The notes under the pieces: model-generated | Told to the model about the DNA's origin: nothing | What the model saw: the letters and a program-made list of their open reading frames with translations, nothing else | Database searches by the model: none | Position numbers and translations under genes: made by a program | Shown: one piece after another, positions 34,304 through 42,837 of the stretch | Position numbering within the stretch: position 1 is the first letter of the stretch | Layout: every line of letters begins with the position of its first letter | DNA from: CAVYEM01 sp963767635 | GTDB taxonomy: Bacteria > Vulcanimicrobiota > Vulcanimicrobiia > Vulcanimicrobiales > Vulcanimicrobiaceae | Reading direction: 5' to 3' | NCBI GenBank assembly: GCA_963767635.1 | Contig: CAVYEM010000001.1 | Location: 2,356,001 to 2,420,000 of the forward strand | Length of the DNA: 64,000 nucleotides

Positions 34304-34760
34304 GAGTCGGCTTTACGCGGCTCGTGCTGAAGCTATCCGACGACGTGCTCGCCTAGCGCCCTTCTGCTCGAAAATACGATTCGAGCGAAGCACACGTTGA
34401 TCGGTGCGAGTCGATCGCACGAGCATCCGCAGGCTGGCGCAGTACAAGATCTGTCTGTGCCAGCGCTGCGTTACTGGCGGACAGCGCCCCGTTACTGAAC
34501 CCACTTTATCCGGCCGCCAAAGAAGCTCGTGCGCTGCTTTTGGGTCTTGCGGAGGGATATCCCGAATATCAGCAGGTGATAGAATCGCGGCGGCTTCGCC
34601 CGCGCCGTCGCAAAAGGGGTGCGCGTGGCATGTCCTCCGTTCTCACCGGTGGAAGCGCACACGCCGCCGTTGGCGTCGCTGACAGCACGCGATTCTTCCT
34701 TGCCTCCTCTATTTGCGGACTTTGAACGGAGTTCAAATCGCTGTAGAGATGTTTTTAACG
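34304..34760. other. Region of 457 bases without a supported gene
   Basis: Several frames are open for 60-90 codons but none has a good start site. One short stretch on the plus strand (AKEARALLLGLAEGYPEYQQ, near 34520-34580) reads like a fragment of a real protein, so this may hold remnants of a lost gene. Confidence 0.5.
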
Positions 34761-35309
34761 CTATAAGCGCCGTACGCGGTACAGCACGTGGCGCCGCAAA
34801 CGGTGGCCTTCATCCAAACGCGGATGATCGAAATCGTCGGCGGGATCGTGCGTCATTCCCAGGCGCTCCATCACGCGGCGCGACCGCGCATTGATCGCCG
34901 CAGTCATCGCGACGACTTCGCTCCACCGCAACTCCTCGAAGGCAAAGTTCAGTGCGGCCCCGGCCGCTTCGGTCGCATACCCGCATCCCCATGCATTTAC
35001 CATAAAGCGCCAGCCGATCTCTTTGGCGGGCGTGAAAGGCGCCTCAAAGGGTACCGGCTGCAGCGCGATCGCGCCGGCAAACGGCATACGATCTTTGACC
35101 TCTACCACGAACCAGCCGTACCCGTCGCGCTCCAGTTCTTTCCGCAGCGCGATTGCGGCGGCGATCGATTGCTGTGGTTCCTGCGTGCCGGGAAAGAACT
35201 CCATCACGCGAGGATCGGCGTTCATGCGCGCCCACGCGTGAACATCCTCGTCGTTCCAGCCGCGCAGAATTAAACGCGGCGTTTCAATAACCGGAATCGC
35301 GTTGCTCAC
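34761..35309 (-). CDS. RimJ/RimL-type GNAT acetyltransferase
   Basis: A 182-residue N-acetyltransferase using acetyl-CoA. IETPRLILRGWNDEDVHAWA is the typical start; EIGWRFMVNAWGCGYATEAA contains the acetyl-CoA loop in the degenerate form WGxGYATEA, and NARSRRVMERLGM is the last helix. The family acts on protein N-termini or small molecules such as antibiotics; no substrate can be inferred. Confidence 0.9.
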   Translation of the reverse strand: MSNAIPVIETPRLILRGWNDEDVHAWARMNADPRVMEFFPGTQEPQQSIAAAIALRKELERDGYGWFVVEVKDRMPFAGAIALQPVPFEAPFTPAKEIGWRFMVNAWGCGYATEAAGAALNFAFEELRWSEVVAMTAAINARSRRVMERLGMTHDPADDFDHPRLDEGHRLRRHVLYRVRRL

Positions 35310-35416
35310 TGCGCCGGATTTTCGGTGTGCGCGATGCCGGACCCGCTTCTTCCAGAAGGAGCCCCGGTTGTGCGTACCCGAACGCGATGAAAAACCATGC
35401 TGGGCGAGGTATCGTC

Positions 35417-36013
35417 ATGTCTCCTATGCAGTATCTGATTCGCTGGTTGCAAACCGTCGTATTAACGGCGCTGAGTGTGGCCCTTTTGACCGCAGCCGCG
35501 TCGGCCAATTGCGTCGCGCATCAGCCCCCGAATATGCGATTCACGCCGCCGGCAGGATTAGCGCTGCAATGGAAGTGTCTGGCCGCGGGTCCGCTGTACG
35601 AACACGAACGCCGGTGGTCGATCGTCGTCTTCAAAGTCACAAACACCGGCGCAGCACGAACGGCCGCGATCAAAGCACAAGTCAATTACATCGACGCGTT
35701 CGGCGGCATATTGCTCAGCCTGCCGATCGTTGAAAATGCGAACTTGAGCACGGGCGACTCGGATGGCGCCGTGTTTGCATTCCATCCGCCGTTTCCGCCA
35801 AACAGCGTCGACCATGCCGTGTTTTACGTCCTCGCCGTAAAATTCGCGGACGGACACGTTTGGCATAATTCCGAGCATCCACCCAAGGGGGGCACTGCGG
35901 CGGGCTCGCAAATCGCGCTGCGGCGGTATCCTCTGCATTGGGATAGCTACGATATCGGCAGCACGATCGTTCCTTCGCCGTCGCCCTCGCCAAGCCCGAC
36001 GCCGCGATACTAA
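35417..36013 (+). CDS. Secreted protein with Ser-Pro tail, unknown function
   Basis: A 198-residue exported protein. The signal peptide is YLIRWLQTVVLTALSVALLT up to about SANC. The mature domain is beta-rich (WSIVVFKVTNTGAARTAAIK, DHAVFYVLAVKFADGHVW) and ends in a short SPSPSPSPTP tail, a cell-surface linker. The pattern VTNTG is typical of immunoglobulin-like domains of exported proteins. The ATG at 35417 is chosen because the signal peptide starts there. Confidence 0.65.
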   Translation: MSPMQYLIRWLQTVVLTALSVALLTAAASANCVAHQPPNMRFTPPAGLALQWKCLAAGPLYEHERRWSIVVFKVTNTGAARTAAIKAQVNYIDAFGGILLSLPIVENANLSTGDSDGAVFAFHPPFPPNSVDHAVFYVLAVKFADGHVWHNSEHPPKGGTAAGSQIALRRYPLHWDSYDIGSTIVPSPSPSPSPTPRY

Positions 36014-36021
36014 AGAGCACC

Positions 36022-36604
36022 GTGTCCGTCGAACACGCGTTCAGCGTTCCCGTTTTGCGGACCGATCGGCTCGTGCTGCGCGCGCATCGCTCCGACGATT
36101 TCGCTGCGTGCGCGGCGATGTGGGCCGACCCGTTGGTGACGCGCCACATTGGTGGAAAGCCTTCAACTGCCCGAGAAACCTGGCTGCGCATGCTGCGATA
36201 TCCCGGTCTGTGGGCGCTGCTCGGCTTCGGCTACTGGGCCGTCGAGGAGAAAGCGACGGGAACGTTCGTCGGAGACGTCGGCTTTGCGGATTTCAAGCGC
36301 GACATCGTTCCTTCGATTCATGGGAGTTCCCGAACTGGGCTGGGTGCTCGCCGCGCACGCGCATGGTAAAGGTTTGGCCACCGAGGCAGCCGCCGCCGCG
36401 CTTCATTGGGCCGACGAGCATTTGAGTCACTCCCGAACCGTCTGCATGATCGCGCCGGAAAACACGGCCTCGATTCGCGTTGCGGAGAAATGCGGCTATG
36501 GCGAAGCCGCAGCGAACCGCGTATCTGACAATCCGGTCATTCTGTACTCGCGTCATCTTCACGGGATGACTACGGACGCAGCGTCCGAAAGCAAGGGGGC
36601 GTAA
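36022..36604 (+). CDS. GNAT acetyltransferase, one frameshift
   Basis: About 193 residues after correction. VLRTDRLVLRAHRSDDFAAC starts the domain; the frame breaks near 36315, and the sequence continues as VPELGWVLAAHAHGKGLATE with the acetyl-CoA loop HGKGLATEA, then NTASIRVAEKCGY. The frame break lies between two strands of the core. It has the RimJ/RimL organisation, like the gene at 34761, but the two are not close relatives. Confidence 0.85.
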
Positions 36605-36620
36605 TCACAGGCGGCCCGTT

Positions 36621-38541
36621 ATGCTCGCGCGCATGCTCGCTTTGCTTTTCGCCGTACTCGTAACGAGCGCAGCCTCCGTGCCGCAAGCGGCGCCGGCTGC
36701 AACGCCGCGTCCCGTTCAATCTCGATGACATCGCCCGGATCATCAGCGTGCGCGATCCCGAGATCTCGCCCGACGGATCGAAAATCGCGATCGTGGTTTC
36801 ACGCAGCGACCTCGACAAAGATAAATCTCCGGCGCAGCTCGTGCTGGTCGACGTTCTCAGCGGCGATCGACGTGTGCTCACGCCCACACGTGACGAGATT
36901 TCGTCGCCCCAGTGGTCTTCCGACGGCTCGCAGCCTCGCCTTTGTCGCGCCAGCAGTAATGAAAAGGATGCCAAATCACAAGTCTGGCTGCTGCCGATGC
37001 GCGGCGGTGAAGCGCGCATGGTCACCAAGGCACCAAATGGTGTGCAGGCGTATTCGCTGCGTCCGGACGCGCAGGCGGTCGCATACACTTCTGCGGAAAC
37101 GTCGCCGCAACGCAAAGCCATCGAGAAGCACCACGATCTTTTCGTCGTGGGCGACAACGATTTTCTGCAGCAGAAGGCGCCGATGCCCTCGCATCTTTGG
37201 CTGCAATCCGTCGACGGCGGCGCACCCAAACGTCTCACGAACGGCGTGCCCAGCGACAGTGGACCGATCTCGTGGTCGCGCGGACGTTCTCGATCTTGGG
37301 TCGGGACACGAAACGCTGCTCGGCGGCGACACGTGGACGAGCACGCCGATCTTCGCGCCGGAAGGCACCCGCCTTGCCTATTTCGCCGCCAAAAACGGTT
37401 CGCAGGCAGTTCAGAACGATCTCGTCGCGGCGCAGGCGGCAGACTCGCGCACCGTTGACGCGGCAGACGGGGTCGATCGCGATTTCCAGTGGTTCGCGTG
37501 GATGCCGGGCGGCAAAGCGCTCGCGTTTTCTGCGGCCGACCGCGTGTCGGTCGCGCTTTGGATCGGCGGACCCGGAGCGCTTGCGCATCGCGTCGATTTA
37601 GGCGCGGTAGAATTCGAAAACGGCAGCATCGCGCGCGACGGCGCGATTGCCTTTACCGGCACGACGCCCTCGATGCCGAGCGTGCTATACTATCTCGCGC
37701 CGGGTACACATGCGGTTAAGCGGCTGACCAACTACAATTCGTGGATTACGGCTTTGCGTCTCGGCGAGCCGCGCGAATTCACATGGCGCAACGGCGGATT
37801 CGATGAAGACGGTGCGCTGACATACCCAGTCGGCTACGTCAAAGGGCGTACGTATCCGCTGGTCTTGGGCATTCACGGCGGTCCCACACAGAGCTGCGTC
37901 TTCCGTAGGGTTTTCTTCGTTGCCCGAAGAGCTCGCGGGCCACGGATACTTCGTACTGCAGCCCAATTACCGCGGCAGCGATAATTCGGGATTCAACTAT
38001 GCTTACGCAATGATCGGCCCGCGCGTCTACATCGGTGCCGGAAGCTGACGTCATCGCGGGAGTAAACGCCTTACTTTCGACCGGCATGGTCGATCGCTCG
38101 CGGATCGGCGTTTCGGGCTGGTCGGGGGGCGGCTGGATGACGTCTTGGCTGATCACGCAATCGCATCTTTGGAAAGCGGCGGTGAGCGGCGCGGCAGTGG
38201 ACAACTGCGTGCTGCAATATTCGCTGGAAGACGTCACGGATTACCTGCCGGCGCTCTTCGGTGGACTCACGCCATGGAAAGGCAGCGGGATGGCCGCCTA
38301 TCGCGCGAACTCGCCGATCACGTACGTACGCAACGTCACCACGCCCACGCTGATTTTGAGCGACACCGGCGACTACCGCGTGCCGGAACCTGAAGCGTAC
38401 GAATTCTTTAAAGCCCTGCGCGACCAGGGCAAGACCGTCGAATTCGTCGCGATTCCGGCGTACGGGCACTTCCCGGAAGATCCGGTGCGCGTTATCGACA
38501 CCTATAAGCGCTGGGCGGGTTGGCTGGAGAAGTATCTATAA
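36621..38541 (+). pseudogene. Prolyl oligopeptidase-family (S9) peptidase, at least six frame breaks
   Basis: A secreted S9 serine peptidase. The signal peptide (MLARMLALLFAVLVTSAASV) is one frame off from the beta-propeller start FNLDDIARIISVRDPEISPD. Breaks occur near 36710, 36940 (two), 37275, 37900 and 38030. The catalytic domain is complete after correction: GIHGGPTQS, the nucleophile GWSGGG, the acid in LSDTGDYRVPEPEA and the His in PAYGHFPED. At about 640 residues it would be full length. It is the most damaged gene of the window; either true decay or a run of indel errors. Confidence 0.85.
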
Positions 38542-38545
38542 CGCA

Positions 38546-38758
38546 CTAGCCCGGTTGAAGCGTGCCGTCGTGGTTCACGACGTGCGACGAGGCGGGATCG
38601 GCGTCCGCCGGCGGTGCTTGCGCTGCCCGGCACGCATCGCACACTGCTTCGGTGCCTGCAACCTCTGAACTCCGGCTCTGCGGAAGCGCCGCACCGCAAC
38701 AAACGCAATCGGCTTTGTGCGCTTTGTGACTCTCACCGCGATTATGCTGTAGTCGCAT
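38546..38758 (-). CDS. Small zinc-ribbon-like protein
   Basis: About 70 residues with two Cys pairs, CVCCGA near residue 19 and CDAC near 41, which could bind one zinc ion. The rest is polar and disordered. I chose the ATG at 38758. It lies directly after the terminator of the 46-codon gene and its end meets the S9 peptidase gene tail to tail. Confidence 0.5.
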   Translation of the reverse strand: MRLQHNRGESHKAHKADCVCCGAALPQSRSSEVAGTEAVCDACRAAQAPPADADPASSHVVNHDGTLQPG

Positions 38759-38783
38759 GGCCGGTATTGTACCCTGACGCAGC

Positions 38784-38809
38784 AAAAAGACCGCGCTCGG
38801 AACGCGGCC
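38784..38809 (-). terminator. Intrinsic terminator after the 46-codon gene
   Basis: On the minus strand GGCCGCG and CGCGGTC pair around a 7-nt loop and are followed by TTTTT. It lies 26 bases after the stop of the small gene at 38835. Confidence 0.8.
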
Positions 38810-38834
38810 TTTCGGGTGTTCGACGGGCGCCGGG

Positions 38835-38975
38835 CTAGCGGCAGTTCACCATCGCGATTGCCCAGCCGGTCGCAGTGCGGGTGCGAACCAGATAGCCGTT
38901 GGTGGTTTTGTCATAGACTTGATAGCCGGCGCGAAGAGCGGAAAGCAACGAGGGAAATTGCGGCAACGACGACAT
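38835..38975 (-). CDS. 46-residue protein of an unrecognised family, copy A
   Basis: Too short for usual gene calling, but well supported: ATG with GAGAGG eight bases upstream, 46 codons, and an intrinsic terminator 26 bases after the stop. The protein starts MSSLPQFPSLLSALRAGYQV, continues YDKTTNGYLVRTRTATGWAI and ends AMVNCR. It aligns without gaps to the protein at 50885-51025; 32 of 46 residues are identical, including the block RAGYQVYD, GYLVRTRTA and GWAIA. It has no signal peptide or membrane helix; two beta strands flanked by a helix are likely. Function unknown. Confidence 0.8.
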   Translation of the reverse strand: MSSLPQFPSLLSALRAGYQVYDKTTNGYLVRTRTATGWAIAMVNCR

Positions 38976-39040
38976 GAGTGATACCTCTCGCAACACATAT
39001 CGACGTACGGGCACCGAAGTAAAGCCCGTTTTCCGTTTCT

Positions 39041-39688
39041 TTACGCGCCAGGACCTTCGCCGGCTTGCTCGGTTACCGTAGATGCATGCAGCATTTCACG
39101 AACGACCGCGTCGAGAGATTCAAACGTGTACAGTCCGGAGAACACCGCTAAATCGCCGCTCGTATTGCGCAGCACGAACGAGGGCAACTGCGGCAACGCC
39201 AAATCGGCATACTCCTGCGTACCTTGCTCGATGCGGGCGCGCACCGCCGGATCGTCCATCGTGCGAGCGATATCTTCGGCGGGCAGGCCGCTGACGCGCG
39301 CCGCCTCCCGGACCGCGTTCTCGCGCCGCCAGACGGGCTTACCGTCGATGAGCGCGGCGCTCGAGAGCGCGCGGCGAACCTCCGATCCGGCATGGCCCAG
39401 CGCCCGTGCCGCTTCGGCCGCTTGATTCGCGTACACCGTCGTAGCTTGCGGCGAATCGACCCACTGAGCGTTGAGATTCACGCCGGAAATGCGTGCGGTT
39501 CGCGCGTAGTACCATTCCAATTGATCGCGCCGGTACGGCAACGGCCCGAACTTGAAGAGCTGCGCGATACGCCACTCGAAGCGTACGCTGCGTCCGTACT
39601 GCGCTTCTATGCGTTCGACGGCGCGATCCGCGATGTGGCACCACGACGAGAGCACGTCGAGATAGTAAATAACGTCGACATGAGCCAC
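39041..39688 (-). CDS. DsbA-family (FrnE-like) thioredoxin-fold oxidoreductase
   Basis: About 215 residues, cytoplasmic. It begins VIYYLDVLSSWCHIADRAVE: the position of the CxxC pair of DsbA is reduced to a single Cys (WCHIA), as in FrnE and glutathione-S-transferase-kappa/HCCA-isomerase relatives. AALIDGKPVWRRENAVREAARVSGL and LPQLPSFVLRNTSGDLAVFSG (with the cis-Pro) follow. The GTG start overlaps the hemQ stop, so the two are translationally coupled; a redox or heme-linked role is likely but not shown. Confidence 0.82.
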   Translation of the reverse strand: MAHVDVIYYLDVLSSWCHIADRAVERIEAQYGRSVRFEWRIAQLFKFGPLPYRRDQLEWYYARTARISGVNLNAQWVDSPQATTVYANQAAEAARALGHAGSEVRRALSSAALIDGKPVWRRENAVREAARVSGLPAEDIARTMDDPAVRARIEQGTQEYADLALPQLPSFVLRNTSGDLAVFSGLYTFESLDAVVREMLHASTVTEQAGEGPGA

Positions 39689-40548
39689 TACGCGTTGACC
39701 GGCTCGCGCGCGCGCAATGCCGGAACGGCGTCTCCCGCGAGAAACGCCGGCAGTTCTTCCACCGAAAACTGCACGCCGCTTATGAACGGGCCGAACGTCG
39801 CGTACCGCGCGCTGGCCTCGTCGAAGCGCATTTCGTAGATCAGTTTTTTGAAGATCACCGGATCGTCGGCATAGAGATCCACGCCCCATTCGTAATCGTC
39901 GAATCCGATGGAGCCGGAAATGACCTGCGTGACCAACCCGTGAAACGAGCGGCCGATCTTGCCGTGATCCAGCATGAGCACCGCGCGCTCCTCAAACGGG
40001 AGCATGTACCAATTCTCCGCTCCCTCGCGCTTTTTGTCCATCGGATAAAAACACACGTACCGGCGTTGCGGAATGGGCGCCCATAGGCGGCCCGCGTTGC
40101 GCGGGTGCCGCGTTTGCGCTGCAAGCAGTTCGTCGAAGGCCGCGTTCCATTCGGGAGAAAACCGTTTGAGGCCGCGCGCTTCCAGCTCCGCGTGAATCTT
40201 CCCCGTCGCATCATACAGCCCGAGCTCCAGCACCGAAACGTACGATTCGCGGAGCTGCAGATACTCCCGCATCTCGCACCGATCCAAAAGGAGCTCCGCG
40301 CTGGCAAGGCCCTCGAATGTCCTCGCGTAGTGCGTGAACATGAGGTCGGCCTTGTGGCCGACCGTCTGCGCGGCCGCGGCGTCGGATTCACCGTCCTTTT
40401 GCAGCCCAAGCAGCGTTTCTACCGCTTCGCGCGCGAGGCGGTTTTGCACGTCCGCTGGAAGTTGCGCCCAGCGCGTGCGATCGAAGGCGAACATGCGGTG
40501 GAGGATCCACCAGCCTTCTAGGGTTTCGTTTACGTCGGGATGGCGCAT
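39688..40548 (-). CDS. hemQ: Coproheme decarboxylase HemQ
   Basis: Carries out the last step of the coproporphyrin-dependent heme pathway, the oxidative decarboxylation of coproheme to heme b. It belongs to the chlorite dismutase family. The C-terminal half has YVCFYPMDKKREGAENWYML with the catalytic Tyr (168) and MLDHGKIGRSF with the proximal His195, then GFDDYEWGVDL. The 286 residues are slightly longer than usual because of the N-terminal part. This pathway is typical of Gram-positive phyla and some deep lineages, so the organism does not use the protoporphyrin route. Confidence 0.94.
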   Translation of the reverse strand: MRHPDVNETLEGWWILHRMFAFDRTRWAQLPADVQNRLAREAVETLLGLQKDGESDAAAAQTVGHKADLMFTHYARTFEGLASAELLLDRCEMREYLQLRESYVSVLELGLYDATGKIHAELEARGLKRFSPEWNAAFDELLAAQTRHPRNAGRLWAPIPQRRYVCFYPMDKKREGAENWYMLPFEERAVLMLDHGKIGRSFHGLVTQVISGSIGFDDYEWGVDLYADDPVIFKKLIYEMRFDEASARYATFGPFISGVQFSVEELPAFLAGDAVPALRAREPVNA

Positions 40549-40551
40549 GGC

Positions 40552-41535
40552 TTAACTCTTACTCAGCGCTTTGACGCGCTTGACTTCGGCGTCGACTTCC
40601 GCCGCCAAGGTGTCGGGCCGCTCGCGATACTTCGCCCACAGCTGCGGCATGTGCGCGATGTCGTCGAGCACGCGGCAATATACAGCATTGACCGGTGTGG
40701 GAACGCCGCGATCCCGGCCGGCGCTCATGACTGCGCCGTTGAGATGATTCACTTCAGTCTGCGCCTTGCCGGCGCGCAAGTCGAGCAGCAGCGAGGGCGG
40801 TTTGGTTCCGCGGGCGCCCGCGACACGTCCGGCCAGCAGTTTTTTGGCGATCGGGCTCGGCAGCGTCGCAATGCCCTGCAGCGCTCGCACGGGATAGCGC
40901 GGCAGATCGATTGGCGCGATGCCCAGCGCCTGCATGACTGCGCGAACTTCGCGAATCGCTCGTATCTCAAGCGTGAACACTTCCTCGAAATGCACCAGGC
41001 GGTTGGGCAGGACGTTGAGGATCGCGCAGCCGGCGTTGGCCACGACGTTGAGCGCCAGCTTCGACCACTTGAGCGCGCGCCAATCCTCCACGACATGCGT
41101 GCGCAGACCTGTTCCGGCAAACGTCGCCACCAGCCAGTTGTAGGCGTTCTTGCCCAGAGGCGAGAGGCCCAGGCCGCCTTCTTTGGCCGGACGTCCGTGT
41201 CCATCCAGCCGCGGATTGCGATCGACCGGCGTGGTCAGCGCAGCTGCCACCACGTTGTCTTGACCGAACGCGGCAGCCAGCTTCTCCTCGTTGCCCACGC
41301 CGTTTTGCGGGCTGATGAAGACGCATTTTTCGGGATAGTGAATCGCCTTGCGCAACGTCGCAATCGCCGAGTCGGTATCGTACGATTTCACCGCGACGAT
41401 GGCGAGGTCGGCGTCCACCGGAACGACGGCGTCGTATTCGCGCGGCGCGTACACGACTTCGATGTTGACGGCCCGCAGCAGGCCGCCCAGATACGTACCG
41501 ACCGCGCCGGAGCCCACGATGTAGACGCGCATCAT
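40552..41535 (-). CDS. Ketopantoate reductase-like dehydrogenase (PanE/ApbA family)
   Basis: A 327-residue NADPH-dependent reductase that would make pantoate for coenzyme A. The Rossmann loop is YIVGSGAVGTYLGG; ISPQNGVGNEEKLA is the second conserved motif; WSKLALNVVANAGCAI contains the catalytic Lys and Asn, and EVNHLNGAVMSAGRDRGVPT is the substrate-binding end. Several paralogs of this family have other substrates, so panE is likely but not certain. The ATG overlaps the dut stop. Confidence 0.85.
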   Translation of the reverse strand: MMRVYIVGSGAVGTYLGGLLRAVNIEVVYAPREYDAVVPVDADLAIVAVKSYDTDSAIATLRKAIHYPEKCVFISPQNGVGNEEKLAAAFGQDNVVAAALTTPVDRNPRLDGHGRPAKEGGLGLSPLGKNAYNWLVATFAGTGLRTHVVEDWRALKWSKLALNVVANAGCAILNVLPNRLVHFEEVFTLEIRAIREVRAVMQALGIAPIDLPRYPVRALQGIATLPSPIAKKLLAGRVAGARGTKPPSLLLDLRAGKAQTEVNHLNGAVMSAGRDRGVPTPVNAVYCRVLDDIAHMPQLWAKYRERPDTLAAEVDAEVKRVKALSKS

Positions 41536-42005
41536 TCGCCGGCCGCGGGTGTGCCAACACCGGTGTGCCCGAAACCGCCGGCTGCGCGCTGCGTGTCGGG
41601 TAACTCGTCGACCGGATCGAACATCCCGCGCACCACCGGCGCGATCACCATTTGCGCGATGCGGTCGCCGCGCCGAACGACGAACGGCTCGTTGCCCAAG
41701 TTAGCCAGAACGACGCTAAGAGGACCGCGATAGTCCGCATCGATCGTTCCGGGCGAGTTCAAACACGTTACACCGTTCTTGAGCGCGAGCCCGCTGCGCG
41801 GGCGAATCTGTGCTTCGTATCCCGCGGGAACCGCAATGGCAAACCCGGTCGGAATGAGCGCGCGCCCTCCGGGTACCAGCGTTACGTCGGCAGCCACCGC
41901 TGCGCACAGATCCGCGCCGGACGCGTGCTCGGACATATACGCCGGGAGAGGCAACCCCGCGCCTTCGGGAAGGCGCTTGAGTTGAACGACGCGCAGTTCG
42001 GCCAT
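41532..42005 (-). CDS. dut: dUTP diphosphatase
   Basis: Hydrolyses dUTP to dUMP and keeps uracil out of DNA. A trimeric type: motif 1 SGADLCAA, motif 2 RPRSGLALKNG, motif 3 PGTIDADYRGPLSVVLANLG with the catalytic Asp, motif 4 RRGDRIAQMVIAPV, and motif 5 AAGGFGHTG. All five are present, and 157 residues is the usual length. It starts nine bases after the corrected end of nrdR, so a nucleotide-metabolism operon is likely. Confidence 0.97.
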   Translation of the reverse strand: MAELRVVQLKRLPEGAGLPLPAYMSEHASGADLCAAVAADVTLVPGGRALIPTGFAIAVPAGYEAQIRPRSGLALKNGVTCLNSPGTIDADYRGPLSVVLANLGNEPFVVRRGDRIAQMVIAPVVRGMFDPVDELPDTQRAAGGFGHTGVGTPAAGE

Positions 42006-42014
42006 ACCGCGCGC

Positions 42015-42496
42015 TTACTTTGCAAGCAGCGTCGCCAGCTCTTCTGGAAGCTTTCCACGTCGCGAAATTGGCGGTACACGCTGGCGAAGCGAATGTACGC
42101 GACCTTGTCGAGATTGCGCAGCGCCTCCATCAACTTCTCGCCGATCGTCGTGGACGGCACTTCACTCTCGCCGCGCGCGAACAGGCCCCGCTCCAAGTCG
42201 GCCGCGACGGCCTCCATCTGGCTCTCCGACACGGGGCGCTTTTCGCACGCGCGGCGCAGGCCCGCCAAGATTTTCTCACGGTTGAACTGCTCCCGGCGCC
42301 CGTCTTTCTTTACCACGAAGAGGCGCGGCGATTCCATGCGCTCGTACGTGGTGAAACGGTGTTTGCAGCGCAGGTCCAGGCATTCACGCCGGCGCCGGAC
42401 GACATTCTCGTCGTCACGCGAATCCACCACGCGCGTCTCGCTCTTGCGGCAGGTCGGACAAATCAGCGGCGTTACCTCTACGATCCGGCCGCTCAC
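42015..42496 (-). CDS. nrdR: Transcriptional repressor NrdR, one frameshift near the end
   Basis: Represses ribonucleotide reductase genes in response to (d)ATP. The zinc-ribbon start PLICPTCRKSETRVVDSR is followed by RRRRECLDLRCKHRFTTYER and the ATP-cone KDGRREQFNREKILAGLRRA. The second Cys pair is CxxxxC instead of the usual CxxC. Near 42045 a base is missing in an A-run: QKS should read QKELATLLAK, ending at 42015. The start is a GTG at 42496; an ATG at 42529 is possible. It probably controls nrd genes elsewhere; dut follows. Confidence 0.9.
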
Positions 42497-42574
42497 CGGC
42501 GGCTGTCCCACATATTGGGGCAGCCCCATTATAGGGCACTACGCGCAGCCGGGCAAAAACAAGGGCGGCGAGCC

Positions 42575-42724
42575 TTAGCTCGCCGCTCCAATCTTGAACA
42601 TCTTCGTCCCGCATTCGGGGCACTTGCCCTCGGTGGCCGGACGTCCGTTCTTCATCGTGATTTGGACCGCGTCTTTGATCTGACGCTTGGTCTTGCACTT
42701 CACACAATAGGCCTCAGCTGCCAC
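42575..42724 (-). CDS. DUF5679 zinc-ribbon protein
   Basis: A 49-residue protein: AYCVKCKTKRQIKDAVQITM and EGKCPECGTKMFKIG, with CxxC pairs 26-30 residues apart that would bind one zinc. The Lys-rich spacing matches DUF5679 well. GTG start with GGAGGA nine bases upstream. It heads the nrdR-dut-panE-hemQ-dsbA strand. The role is unknown. Confidence 0.85.
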   Translation of the reverse strand: MAAEAYCVKCKTKRQIKDAVQITMKNGRPATEGKCPECGTKMFKIGAAS

Positions 42725-42837
42725 GTTTGTTCCTCCGAATAGTACCGGCACACCCAGATGGGTCGGGGCGGTGTATTCCCACGCGTCCCCGAGTTTCCCC
42801 CTCGTGAGCGCCCTTGCTCCACGAAGGGCGGTGCGTG

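Noticed and set aside
34404..34725. Two plus-strand frames of 61-92 codons between the 34025 gene and the acetyltransferase
   Set aside because: No ribosome site and no consistent composition; at most remnants of a lost gene.
40540..41733. 397-codon plus-strand frame antisense to panE
   Set aside because: Mirrors the minus-strand panE and dut genes, which have complete motifs; no known domain in this frame.
42014..42060. Programmed frameshift in nrdR
   Set aside because: No slippery heptamer or downstream structure; one missing A in a short A-run explains it.
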